Positions 1 through 10,200 of a DNA stretch of 64,000 nt are shown here, piece by piece. The notes under the pieces were generated by a model. It made no database searches and was not told the DNA's origin. It saw nothing but the letters and a program-made list of their open reading frames with translations. The position numbers and the translations under genes were made by a program. Location of the stretch: the NCBI RefSeq assembly GCF_002303925.1, contig NZ_MRCS01000001.1:124001-188000 (forward strand), read 5' to 3'. Positions within the stretch are counted from its first letter, which is position 1. Every line of letters starts with the position of its first letter. This DNA comes from Pseudomonas sp. ACN8. Its GTDB lineage: Bacteria > Pseudomonadota > Gammaproteobacteria > Pseudomonadales > Pseudomonadaceae.

Positions 1-278
1 CTACGCCAGTCATCCCGGCGCCAATCGTCTCGACGAGAGTGCCAACGGCCGTCATGCCAGTATCGGTCGTCATGGGCAAGCAACGGTCCTGGCTGCTTGC
101 CGGCCATACTGGCCAAGGTCGGCCAAGGGTTGACCGCAGCCTGGACCGGCACCTGAACGACCGCGACTTCAGGTGCCAAAACAGGGGTTGAGGTCTTCAT
201 CTGTGTGGCTGATGCCGAGCCCACTGCCGCGAACGCGAACAGGCCGAAGAGCACCATCCGTGGGTCATGGAATTTCAT
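1..278 (-). CDS. Small exported protein, cut by window edge
   Basis: An open frame starts with ATG at 278 and runs off the left edge after 92 complete codons without a stop. The first 25 or so residues read as a cleavable signal peptide (MKFHDPRMVLFGLFAFAAVG, then SASA). After a proline/valine-rich middle, the visible end is rich in Trp, His, Arg and Asp with repeated RRDDWR-like units, so an exported, probably periplasmic, small protein is likely. An AGAGG lies about 12 bases upstream, a weak ribosome site. No family was recognised. The C-terminus is missing, so length and function stay open. Confidence 0.5.
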   Translation of the reverse strand, partial: MKFHDPRMVLFGLFAFAAVGSASATQMKTSTPVLAPEVAVVQVPVQAAVNPWPTLASMAGKQPGPLLAHDDRYWHDGRWHSRRDDWRRDDWR

Positions 279-724
279 GAGCGAAGACAACCTCTGATTG
301 ATTTCTGGACGTGTGGCCATCCGGCTTCGGGGGAGCCTGCGGGTCCGCGCTTGGCGAATGGATGTGCCTATCCACATAGACCGATAAATAGGAAAAAGTT
401 CTAGGAGGCGTTGCTTAAATAGCTAACGGCGTCAGAGTGCGGGGCTTTTGGGGTTTGCTGGCTTGATGTCCGTTCCTGGTCGGTTTTTGCCTGTCGCGAG
501 AGGCAGAAAACGACCCAAAGCGGTCTCTCACATCAAGTAGCTATCGGTCGTAATCTAACTTCGACCTCTGTATCTGACTGGTTAAATGACGGCGGCGCTT
601 CAAACGCCGCCGTCTATTCTAAAGGTTTGCTGCCAGTCACGTTCCCGCTATTAAAAAGGGTCCGTTAAGGCGTGTTTTGCAGTCCCAGGGGATCGAAAAT
701 GAACGATCTGTTGCTAGGTTCTAC
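279..724. other. Intergenic stretch with two hairpins, no gene seen
   Basis: I see no credible coding frame here. Two inverted repeats stand out. An imperfect one at 481-512 pairs CGGTTTTTGCCT with AGGCAGAAAACG. A perfect 10-bp stem at 588-614 (GACGGCGGCG / CGCCGCCGTC, 7-base loop) could end transcription, although no T-run follows it. Confidence 0.4.
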
Positions 725-893
725 TTAGAAGTTGACGGTGTCTGAGAATTTGACGGGGCGCGGGTTACCTTGGCTCAGGTAGTCGCCTTTGACCAAGGCC
801 CAGTAGTTCTATCCGTGATTTTCTCCACGTTGACAAGAGCTGGTCCGGTGACCGTGCCAATACCATCTAGCTGGCCACCGACCGGGTAAAGCC
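725..893 (-). pseudogene. Degenerate coding remnant beyond the immunity-like gene
   Basis: Just downstream of the small membrane protein gene, two minus-strand frames each hold plausible protein text. One reads LYPVGGQLDGIGTVTGPALV and continues about ten residues. The other reads NYWALVKGDYLSQGNPRPVK and ends at a TAA at 725-727. They abut near the middle of the interval, as expected from one frame broken by an indel. The family was not recognised. This could be the tail of an older toxin or immunity gene in the same Hcp island. Confidence 0.3.
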
Positions 894-912
894 AATGCTA
901 GCCGGCTAAGTT

Positions 913-1278
913 TCAACGCTGTGCATAATTGAAAATGGCCAGCGCGGTGAGCAACACGATGTGGATGCCTAACAGGCTCACCAGCAGTCGTCTCATACGG
1001 GGCGGGAATCGTTTGACTTCATCGATGTCAATCAAACCCCTGCGCACAAAGATCTTCGGTACAGCCAGCACCATAGAGATCAACCCCGTGCGCATAACCT
1101 TGCCCAGAAGGCCTGCATGTTGAAATGTATTTTTATTGCCGGTCACGAAAATACAATTCGTAAGAAACGATTCAAAGCGCTCAGTGTATTTATGAGCAAT
1201 GCAACACTGTACGATCATTGCCAGTATCATGGGTGCAATGATCAGTAACGCGATCAGTCCAGGGTGAACTTCATTCAC
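913..1278 (-). CDS. Three-helix membrane protein, candidate T6SS immunity protein
   Basis: This 121-residue protein begins with a GTG whose GTGA overlaps the stop of the upstream effector frame, so it is probably translated by coupling. It has hydrophobic segments at about residues 7-26, 60-76 and 100-118, separated by basic stretches, which suggests an inner-membrane protein. Position explains it best: it directly follows a gene whose C-terminus looks membrane-active, itself downstream of hcp, the usual order for Hcp, effector and immunity protein. Immunity is inferred from context. No family motif was recognised. The upstream toxin is now broken, so this gene may be an orphan kept by chance or for protection against relatives. 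Confidence 0.5.
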   Translation of the reverse strand: MNEVHPGLIALLIIAPMILAMIVQCCIAHKYTERFESFLTNCIFVTGNKNTFQHAGLLGKVMRTGLISMVLAVPKIFVRRGLIDIDEVKRFPPRMRRLLVSLLGIHIVLLTALAIFNYAQR

Positions 1279-1987
1279 TCCGATACCTCACTATACAAAA
1301 AGTCACCCAGCATCTCGCCTCCCTTGCTCCCGAAATCACCGAAAATCTTACCGCCCGCTGCTCCACCGATGACAGCACAAGCTAGTGCTCCGGGGCCGCC
1401 TGTACTGATCCCCAGAACGACGGCACAAACACCAGTCCCTATCATACCGCCCACATACCCCCCCGCGCTGCCGCCCGCCAGGCTACCCATCAAGGTCGAA
1501 CTTTCAACATATTTGGCGCGTCGACATTGGTCCTCCCGCCCCGTCGTGCAGGCTTTATGAATCGCCAGGCCGGTGGATGCCACATCCAGCGCGGTACCAA
1601 TATACGTGCCTTTTTTGACCAGATTTGATGCTCTGGCAACCCCAGACACCTTGTCGGCATAGCCCGCGATTTCACCATGATTCAAATAGCTTCGCGTCGA
1701 AATACCCAATGCCTGTTTGATCTTCCCTTGATTACGTAAGCCTGAGCCGTATGCGGCAACGCTCGCCAACTGCTTTTCGAGCTTCATGAACAACAGGGTG
1801 CGCTTTGCGTAGAACGCGTCGCGCGCACTTAAGGTGCCACCAGCTCCCCTGCCATGACTACGCTGTTGGTAATGTGGGCATTGAGGACATCGAATTTGCC
1901 CCGGGCGTGCCCCGAAACCGGTGTGCTGGCTCTCAAAGACTGGTATGACTGAGTTCTGGGGTTGATGAAGCTCCTTGCTTCAGACAT
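1275..1987 (-). pseudogene. Hcp-linked T6SS effector, internally deleted and frameshifted
   Basis: An ATG at 1987, directly after hcp, opens a frame of 52 codons (starting MSEARSFINPRTQSYQSL) that stops at 1829. Beginning at that same point, the next frame continues as GTLSARDAFYAKRTLLFMKL and runs without a stop to 1275, giving about 185 residues. The tail is a glycine-zipper hydrophobic domain (GGSAGGYVGGMIGTG, then GALACAVIGGAAGG) like pore-forming T6SS toxins such as Tse4. The simplest reading is an effector whose N-terminal adaptor and C-terminal toxin halves were fused by an internal deletion that also shifted the frame. A TTG inside could still start a 172-residue toxin fragment at 1793. 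It overlaps the membrane protein gene downstream. Effector identity is inferred from context and composition. Confidence 0.6.
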
Positions 1988-1996
1988 CGTCTTACC

Positions 1997-2485
1997 TCAC
2001 GCATACGTCTTGTTGTTGATCCGGTCCCAGCCCCCCGTCACATTCCCGCCAGCGCTACCATCGGATCGTTTCTGTCGCGTGTAAGTGGTCTTGATGCGCC
2101 CGTAGTTCAACTGAACGACCTCGATGGGAACGCCCGAGCTGGCGTTCTGCGAGTAGTCGGCAATGATCACCTCTTCCAGGACTATTTCGTAGTACTTAAG
2201 CTTGTCTGTGCCTGCCCGGCAAAGCGCAAGCTTCACTTCTTTCAGATGCCGACCCGCACAGCTTGCTTCCAGCAGCTTGCAACTGGCGCTATCGAGAAAC
2301 TTGGTGAAGGTGAAATTGGTCAGGGTCGTACGGCCTGATGTCGCACCGCCAGAAGAGCTTGCGGTAGCAGACGTGCTTTGATTGACGGCGAAGCCGTAGC
2401 TGGTGATCTCGATCCAGTTGTTGTATTGCTCATCCAGCGCTTCGCCAGCAATATCTTCGATTTGGATGTAGGCGTCGAAAGCCAT
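1997..2485 (-). CDS. hcp: Hcp-family T6SS tube protein
   Basis: At 162 residues this matches the usual length of Hcp, which stacks as hexameric rings to form the inner tube of the type VI secretion system and carries small effectors in its lumen. Family features include the start MAFDAYIQIEDIAGE, the central LTNFTFTKFLDSASCKLLEA, the KYYEIVLEEVIIADYS strand and the C-terminal QLNYGRIKTTYTRQK. The start at 2485 was chosen because AGGAGAGG lies about 7 bases upstream; a longer reading frame to 2551 has no such site. No sheath, baseplate or ATPase genes are in the window, so this is an orphan hcp island that would rely on a T6SS elsewhere. The broken effector and the immunity-like gene follow on the same strand. 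Confidence 0.9.
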   Translation of the reverse strand: MAFDAYIQIEDIAGEALDEQYNNWIEITSYGFAVNQSTSATASSSGGATSGRTTLTNFTFTKFLDSASCKLLEASCAGRHLKEVKLALCRAGTDKLKYYEIVLEEVIIADYSQNASSGVPIEVVQLNYGRIKTTYTRQKRSDGSAGGNVTGGWDRINNKTYA

Positions 2486-3027
2486 AGTTACCTCTCCTTG
2501 GTAGTGATTGGGGTGACTCCTGATGGAAAGGTGTGACACTTGCATCAGCAAAATTTTCCATGGTCCGTTAGCGTTCGGCTAACCGTCTATCGCGATTAGA
2601 CGTAAGCCTTGCCCAACTTACCCTTGAGTGAGTCAGGCCCGCATACGCGCGCGCGGTAGCGGTTGCCCGATTTCAATGGTCCGCTGCGCTGGCAGCCAGG
2701 TCAGTACATCTTTGAGATAGACATACTATCGTGCCTATTCATGCGTGCCGCCTGGATCAAACCCAAGCCATTTCTACCTATACATGGAATTGTGTTCAGT
2801 TTGCTGGACGTATTTGAGCGGCGGCTCCTGGCCGATTACCGCCTGCCAAAATACAGTTAACCCCAATTGGCACGTAGTGCCTGTCGCCCGCAATCCGTTT
2901 CCCGGCGTACGGTTTGCAATCACCGATTGAGAGAGTCTGGTCACCACCGATTGGAATGAAGTAGTGCCTCCCACTGTGGCCCAATGCAGGAGAAGGGTGG
3001 GGTAGATCGGTCGTGTTGCCGCGGCCC
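2486..3027. other. Intergenic stretch without a recognisable gene
   Basis: About 540 bases separate hcp from the regulator gene. Short frames exist on both strands but none has a ribosome site, family motif or consistent codon use. The part just before hcp (2486-2600) should hold its promoter, but no clear sigma-54 or sigma-70 boxes were seen. Confidence 0.4.
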
Positions 3028-3693
3028 TCAGTCGCCTGTGGAAAGCCCATGCTTGTGTGCGTAGGCGTAAAGATCTACACGGTTCGTCAGGCCCAGCTTG
3101 CTGTAGATCGATGTCAAATGGTTGCGCAGCGTGTGCTCGCTGATGTGCAGCTTCTCGGCCACCAACTTGCCAGGGGCAGAGGGGTCGCTGGCCAGCGATG
3201 CAATGGTTTGCTGTTCGCGGCGCGTCAGCTTGGCGATTTTGTGTTGCTCCGGGTCAATATCGCGCTCGACTTTCTTGCGCGCCAGTTCAAGGAAGATACG
3301 GCTGGTCGCATTGCGGTCGATCCAGAGTTCGCCTTCATGCACTTTTTCTATGGCTTTGAGCAATGTTGATGCCGATGCCGACTCCCGCTTATCCACCACG
3401 CCACGTGCGCCCGCCAGCACCGCACTGTCATGCAGTGCCAAGTCACTCGACCCTGTCACTACCAGAATCTTGGCCTTGGTCCGGCTGTGCAGCTCGGCCA
3501 GCGACTCGATACAGTCCTCGCTGTCCAGGTCCAATACCACCACATCTGGTGTGTATTGGTGCAACGAAAGCAGGTATTGCGCCACCGACGCCGTCGAACC
3601 CGCCAGCTTCAACCTCGGTTGAGCGCTTTCCACCAGACGCTCAAGGCCCCAGGCCACGAGCGGTAGAGCGACTAACAGGACTTGAATTGGCAT
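3028..3693 (-). CDS. NarL/LuxR-type response regulator with degenerate receiver
   Basis: The 221-residue protein has a receiver-like domain (about 1-120) and a LuxR-type helix-turn-helix (about 150-215, LTRREQQTIASLA then EKLHISEHTLRNHLTSIYSK). The likely phospho-acceptor (VVVLDLD, Asp55) and a switch lysine (GVVDK) are present. The acidic pair that normally binds Mg next to strand 1 (the DDHP motif) is replaced: the region reads LLVALPLVAWGLERL. Phosphorylation may therefore be lost or altered. No histidine kinase is adjacent. It is divergent from the PilZ gene and the large surface protein, with 200 bases between, so it is a candidate regulator of that pair. The start follows a GAGGCAG site. 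Confidence 0.8.
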   Translation of the reverse strand: MPIQVLLVALPLVAWGLERLVESAQPRLKLAGSTASVAQYLLSLHQYTPDVVVLDLDSEDCIESLAELHSRTKAKILVVTGSSDLALHDSAVLAGARGVVDKRESASASTLLKAIEKVHEGELWIDRNATSRIFLELARKKVERDIDPEQHKIAKLTRREQQTIASLASDPSAPGKLVAEKLHISEHTLRNHLTSIYSKLGLTNRVDLYAYAHKHGLSTGD

Positions 3694-3896
3694 GCGGCTC
3701 GCTGCCTCTTTAGGCGGGTTGTGTTAGCTGACCATGATAGCAATCGTTGCAGCCCCTGGCTTTTTTCTATAGCGCTTCAGACATCCCCTCCCATGACATT
3801 TGTCCCATAAAACACTGTTTTCATGGGTGATTGACTCCCAGAAAAAAGGGATAGCGCGCTCATGTAAAAAACAGAGGCCGTTTTTAGACTGCTGCC

Positions 3897-4184
3897 ATGA
3901 AAGACACACACCGAATTGAGCCCCGTGAACAAGTCACCCTGTCGCTGCAACTGATCGGCGGGGGTAGCGGTGTCATCCGTGACATCAGCGCCTCCGGTTT
4001 GTATTTCGAAACCGATAGCGAGCAGCAGGTGGGTAGCTTGATTGACTTCGAGATCGAACTCGACACTCCCGGCGGCCCCATGAAGTTCAAGGCGCAAGGA
4101 CAAATCGTGCGCATTGAACCGCAGGGCGGCAGGGCCGGGGTGGGCGTGAAGCTGCTGGCCAGCCGGCTGGTACCGGTGGAGTGA
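3897..4184 (+). CDS. PilZ-domain c-di-GMP receptor
   Basis: A stand-alone 95-residue PilZ domain. Both c-di-GMP motifs are visible: RxxxR as R6-IEP-R10, and D/NxSxxG as D29-I-S-A-S-G34. The rest fits the PilZ beta-barrel, including a final strand with VGVKLL. It lies 88 bases before the start of the giant surface protein on the same strand, so it may be the c-di-GMP sensor that couples this protein's production or function to biofilm signalling. No good ribosome site precedes the ATG. The biochemical role is known for the family; the link to the neighbour is inferred. Confidence 0.85.
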   Translation: MKDTHRIEPREQVTLSLQLIGGGSGVIRDISASGLYFETDSEQQVGSLIDFEIELDTPGGPMKFKAQGQIVRIEPQGGRAGVGVKLLASRLVPVE

Positions 4185-4272
4185 TGGGTTCGTGGGTGGG
4201 GGAAGAATCGGCTTGTGGCTGTTAGCGGCCCACAGCGGTTTTTTGCTCAGGGTGACTTCTAGGGAGAAAGAC

Positions 4273-7200
4273 ATGGCTAGCACTACAACTACCAGCGGCG
4301 GAACCATTACCTCGTTTTCCAACACGCCGCAGGCGAAGGATGACGTCTTTACCACCACTGAAAATCTGTTGGGGGTCGTGTATTGGGACGTCATGTCCAA
4401 TGACCTCGGCGGTAACGCGAAGACACTCTGGTCACTCGACAATGCGGTGAGCGATCCTACTGCCACCAAGGTTTATGCTCCGGCCGACCTCCTGACCCAG
4501 GATACGGCGAGGGCTGAGGCGACGAGTTCTGACACCAGTTTGAATGGTGCAAAGATCTGGATCACCTCGGACGGTAAGGTCGGCTACGACGCCACTACCT
4601 TCTTCTCTGCTTTCAAGGCACAACTCCAGGCGCTGGCTACTGGCGAGTTCCTGACGGACAGCTTTACCTATGCGATGCGTCTGGGCAACGGAACGCTCAG
4701 CTGGGCCACCGCGACAGTGCAGTTTTCGGGCGTGAATGATGGTGTGACAATCAGCCTCGCCACGCAGGCCGGCATGGTGACCGAAGATGCCCACACCACT
4801 GCTAGCACGACCGACTCGCTGACGACCAGCGGCACGATTACCTTCAACGACGTCGACCTGAGCGATACGCACATGGCGACGTTCGCGCCAGCGGGGGGCA
4901 ACGCTACTTATCTTGGTACATTCGTGCTCTCGCCGGTAAGCGAAGCCGCGAATGCGGCTGACGGTTCGGTGCAATGGACGTACAACCTGAGCAATGCGGC
5001 GGCACAGTACCTGGCACAGGGACAGACAGTCACCGAAACTTACCTGGTCACCATCAGCGATGGCCATGGTTCGTCGGTATCGCAGAATGTGACCATCACT
5101 ATCACCGGCACCAACGACGGGCCGACGGTGTCGGCGGCAGAAATTGAAAGCGGTGCGGTGACCGAAGACGGCACCACGGTAGCCAGTGGCAGTTTCGCCT
5201 TCGGCGACGTGGACCTGGCCGATGACGCCCATGTGGCCAGCGTGAGCGCGCCATCCGGTGCGCTGGGTTCGCTGGTGGCCAATGTCAGCGACGAGAGCAC
5301 CGGCGACGCGGCGGGCAGCGTGGGCTGGAGCTATACGCTGAACAACAGTGCGGCGCAGTACCTGGCCGAGGGTCAGACCAAGACCGAAGTGTTCACGGTG
5401 ACGCTGACCGACGACTTCGGGGCGACAGTGACCAAGGACGTGACGATCACTCTGACCGGTACCAACGACCGGCCGACGCTGACCATCGACGACACGGCCG
5501 GGGCGATGAACGAAGGCAACGGCGCGGCCACCTTGAGCGACAGCGGAGCGCTGAGCTTCGCCGATCTGGACAGCAATGACGGGGTGACGGTCAGCCAGAG
5601 CGCCAACCACGATATCGCCTGGAGCGGCGGCACCCTCGGTGCGGCGCAGGCCGCGGCGCTGGTCGCCGGTTTCTCGGTCAATCAGGCCGGCTGGACCTAC
5701 AGCAGCGGCGAGAACCTGGACTTCCTGAGCGCCGGTGAAACCATCAGCTTCTCCTACACCGTGGTGGCCACTGATGACAGCGGTACGGGCACCGCGACCT
5801 CGGCAGCGCAAACGGTGACGATCACCCTGACCGGCACCAATGACCAGCCGATGCTGACCATCGACGACACGGCCGGGGCGATGGACGAAGGCAACGGCGC
5901 GGCCACCTTGAGCGACAGCGGAGCGCTGAGCTTCGCCGATCTGGACAGCAATGACGGGGTGACGGTCAGCCAGAGCGCCAACCACGATATCGCCTGGAGC
6001 GGCGGCACCCTCGGTGCGGCGCAGGCCGCGGCGCTGGTCGCCGGTTTCTCGGTCAATCAGGCCGGCTGGACCTACAGCAGCAGCGAGAACCTGGACTTCC
6101 TGAGCACCGGTGAAACCATCAGCTTCTCCTACACCGTGGTGGCCACTGATGACAGCGGTACGGGCAACGCGGTCTCGGCGCCGCAGACCGTCACCATCAC
6201 CATCACCGGCAGCAACGACGCACCGGTGCTCAGTTTCGTGGCGGGCAACGAGGCCGGCGCGGTGCAGGAAGACGGCACGCTCAGCGTGAATGGCCAGTTC
6301 AACTCGGCCGACATCGATCACGACGCCACAGCGACCTGGAGCATCAATGGCTCCTCAACAGGCACCTACGGTTCGATCGCCGTCGACACCACCGGCCAAT
6401 GGACGTACACCCTGGCCAATGGCACCGACGGTGTCGCCAGTGCGGTGCAGTCGCTGAAGGCGGGCGAGAGTCACAATGACGTGTTTACGGTGCAGGTCAG
6501 CGACGGCCTCGGCGGTGTCGACACCCAACTGGTGACCGTCACCATCACCGGCAGCAACGACGCACCCGTGCTCAGCTTCGCGACGGGCAACGAGGCCGGC
6601 GCGGTGCAGGAAGACGGCACGCTCAGCGTGAATGGCCAGTTCAACTCGGCCGACATCGATCACGATGCCACGGCGACCTGGACCATCAATGGCCCGGCAA
6701 CAGGCACCTACGGTTCGATCGCCGTCGACACCACCGGCCAATGGACCTACACGCTGGCCAATGGCACTGACGGTGTCGCCAGTGCGGTGCAGTCGCTGAA
6801 GGCGGGCGAGAGTCACAATGACGTGTTTACGGTGCAGGTCAGCGACGGCCACGGCGGTGTCGACACCCAACTGGTGACTATCACCGTCACCGGCAGCAAC
6901 GACGCCGCCGTGCTGTCTTCGGCCAGCGTTACGCTGAGCGAAACCAATGCTCCGCTGACCACCGGCGGCAGCCTGACCATTAGCGATATCGACAGCCCGG
7001 AAAGCTTCCAGGCGCAAACCAACACCGCCGGCAGCTACGGCCAGTTCTCCATCGGCACCGGCGGTGCCTGGAGCTACGTCGCCAACTCCGCCCACAACGA
7101 GTTCGCCGCCGGTACCACCTACACCGACACCTTCGCGGTGAGCAGTGCCGACGGCACTCTCTCTTCGGTCACCGTGCATATCCTCGGCACCAACGATGCC

Positions 7201-10200
7201 GCCGTGCTGTCCGCCGACATCGCCAACCTCACCGAGACCAATGCCGCCGTCGACATTTCCACCGCCGGCACCCTGACCATCAGCGACGTCGACAGCGCCG
7301 CCACCTTCGTCGCGCAAACCAACACCGCCGGCAGCTACGGCCAGTTCTCCATCGGTACCGGCGGTGCCTGGACCTACGTCGCCAACTCCGCCCACAACGA
7401 GTTCGCCGCCGGTACCACCTACACCGACACCTTCGCGGTGAGCAGTGCCGACGGCACTCTCTCTTCGGTCACCGTGCATATCCTCGGCACCAACGATGCC
7501 GCCGTGCTGTCCGCCGACATCGCCAACCTCACCGAGACCAATGCCGCCGTCGACATTTCCACCGCCGGCACCCTGACCATCAGCGACGTCGACAGCGCCG
7601 CAACCTTCGTCGCGCAAACCAACACCGCCGGCAGCTACGGCCAGTTCTCCATCGGCACCGGCGGTGCCTGGAACTACGTCGCCAACTCCGCCCACAACGA
7701 GTTCGCCGCCGGTACCACCTACACCGACACCTTCGCGGTGAGCAGCGCGGACGGCACCCTCACTTCGGTCATCGTGCATATCGCCGGCAGCAACGACTCA
7801 CCGACGATCACCTCCAACGGTGGTGGTGCGACGGCTTCGGTCAATGTGGCGGAGAACACCACGGCGGTTACGACGGTGGTGGCGACCGATGCCGATCTGC
7901 CGGCGCAGACGCTGAACTACTCGCTCCTGAATACGGCCGGGACGGACTTCAGCAAGTTCTCGATCAGTTCGAGCGGGGTGCTGACGTTCAACTCAGCACC
8001 CGATTACGAGAATGCCCAGGATGTCGGTGGTACTGACGGCGACAACGCCTACGTTGTGGACGTTCAGGTGTCCGACGGCAATGGCGGAATCGACACGCAG
8101 ACGATTACGGTGAACGTGCAGAACGTCATTGAGACGCCAGTTGATACCGTGGCGCCAACGGTGATAGTGACAGGGACTGCCTTAGAGAATTCGATGGATG
8201 CAACGTCGACGGTCACATTCCAGTTCAGTGAGACGGTGAGCGGTTTCAACCTGTCTGATGTCGCAGTGACGACAACGAGCGCAACGCCACGCGCAACCTT
8301 CAGTAACTTTACCCAGGTTGACGGCGATACCTACACGGCAACGCTGACCAGAACGCTGCTCGGTAGCATAAAAGTCGACGTTGCCGCGAACAGCTACACC
8401 GACCTGGCGGGTAATCCGGGTGCGGCCGGGAGCAGTGCAAACCTTCCGGCAGGCGTTGCCGGCGAACCCGTCAATCTGGCCCTCAACGTTCCACTGGCCG
8501 ATATTAGCGGCCCCGTGACGGTGACTATCAGCGGTGTTCCTTCGGGGTGGGTGTTCAATGCAGGAACCGACAATGGCGATGGCACCTGGACCGTGCAGAC
8601 CAGCGATCCCGGCGCATTGACTGTGACAACGCCATGCGAATTCGCCGGTGCGTTGGTGCTCGATGTCAACATGTACTGGAGCAACGACGACGGCAGCACC
8701 GCAAGCGCCTACGTGTTCAACAACATCGAAATCTATGCCCCAGGCGCACCGATCTTCGCCTTGTCCACCGACGACAACCTGACCGGCTCGTCCGGTGCCG
8801 ACACCTTCGTGTTCGCCCGGCCGATCGGCAACAACGTCATTTACAGCTTCGATGCGGCGGCCGACAAGATCGATTTGATCGGCTTCACGGGTGTCAACGA
8901 TTTTGCGGATGTGACTATCGCCAACGATACGAACGGCAACGCCGTGCTCAGCATCAGCGCCGACCAGACGATCACGGTCAAGGGCGTGGATGCGGCGGCG
9001 TTGGGCGCGGGCAACTTGCTGTTCGATGTGGACCCGGTCACGACCAATACGGGCACCATCACCATTGCCGACGGCGCGATCATGCCGTTTGGTGGCAGCA
9101 TCGACAACAGCGGCACCATAGCGCTCGGCTCCACCGGCAGCGGGACCGATCTCGAGATTCTGTTCCGTGGCGCGACATTGAGCGGTGGCGGGCAAGTGGT
9201 GTTGTCCGACAGCGCGCAGAACGTGATCTTTGGTGGTAGCGCGGACACGGTGCTCACCAATGCCGACAACACCCTCTCGGGTGCCGGCCAGTTGGGAGCG
9301 GGGCAGATGATGCTGGTCAACTCGGGCCTGATCCTTGCCAGCGGTGTCAATGCGCTGGTGATCGATACCGGCAGCAGCGCCGTCACCAACACGGGTGTGC
9401 TGCAAGCCAGCGGCAGCGGCGGACTGGTGATTGAAAGTGCGCTCCTCAACAGCGGCAGCCTGTGGGCGAATGATGGCAACATCACCGTCCACGCAGAGGC
9501 CAGTGGCGCGGGAAGCGCGACTATCAGCGGTTTGGCGATACTGGAGTTCGGTGCAGCCTCCGATCAGCATGTGACGTTCGACAGCGGCGCGGCAGGCACG
9601 CTCAAGCTCGATGAGTCGACGGCGTTCAGTGGCAGCGTCAGCGGTTTTGCCGAAGGTGACAAGCTGGACTTTGGCGATGTTGCGTTCGGCGCCAATACGC
9701 AGATCACCTATGCAGCGAATGACACAGGCACCGGCGGCATGCTGAGCGTGAGCGACGGTGCGCATGTGGCGCAGATCGTGATGAATGGCCAATACGCGGC
9801 GGCGGGTTTGCAGGCGAACGCCGAGGGTAGCGGCAGTGAGCTGGCCTACGACGCAGCGGCGGCAAACCACACGATGCTGGGCGGCCAGGCCAACGACACT
9901 CTGGTCGGCGGTGCGGGTGACGATCTGTTCTTCGGCGGGCTGGGCAACGACACGCTCAACGGCGGCTTCGGCAACGATACCTTCATGTTTTCCGCGGCAG
10001 GTTTCGGCAACGACTCGATCCAGGGCTTCGATATCAATCCGGCCGGAGGGCAGGACTTGCTCAATATCGCGGGGCTGGGGATCAGTAGCGAGACGTTCGC
10101 TGCCAACGTGAGCATTGCGGGTGACGGCGCGGACACAGTGATCGGGATCGGAGTGGACACTATTCGCCTTGTCGGTGTTAACAGTGCAGGTATCGATCAG

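Noticed and set aside
2663-3050. Short frames on both strands between hcp and the regulator gene
   Set aside because: All under 90 codons, mutually overlapping, without ribosome sites or family signals.
4432-6321. Long minus-strand open frame (629 codons) opposite the surface protein, and similar ones at 6355-7779 and 8182-10245
   Set aside because: They are antisense to a repeat gene with strong GC bias, repeat with the same periods as the sense gene, have odd compositions (His/Arg/Gly-rich) and no ribosome sites.
5461-7788. Regular repeats that might suggest a CRISPR array
   Set aside because: Units are 294-375 bp, lie in one reading frame and encode protein domains; no short repeats with unique spacers were seen anywhere in the window.
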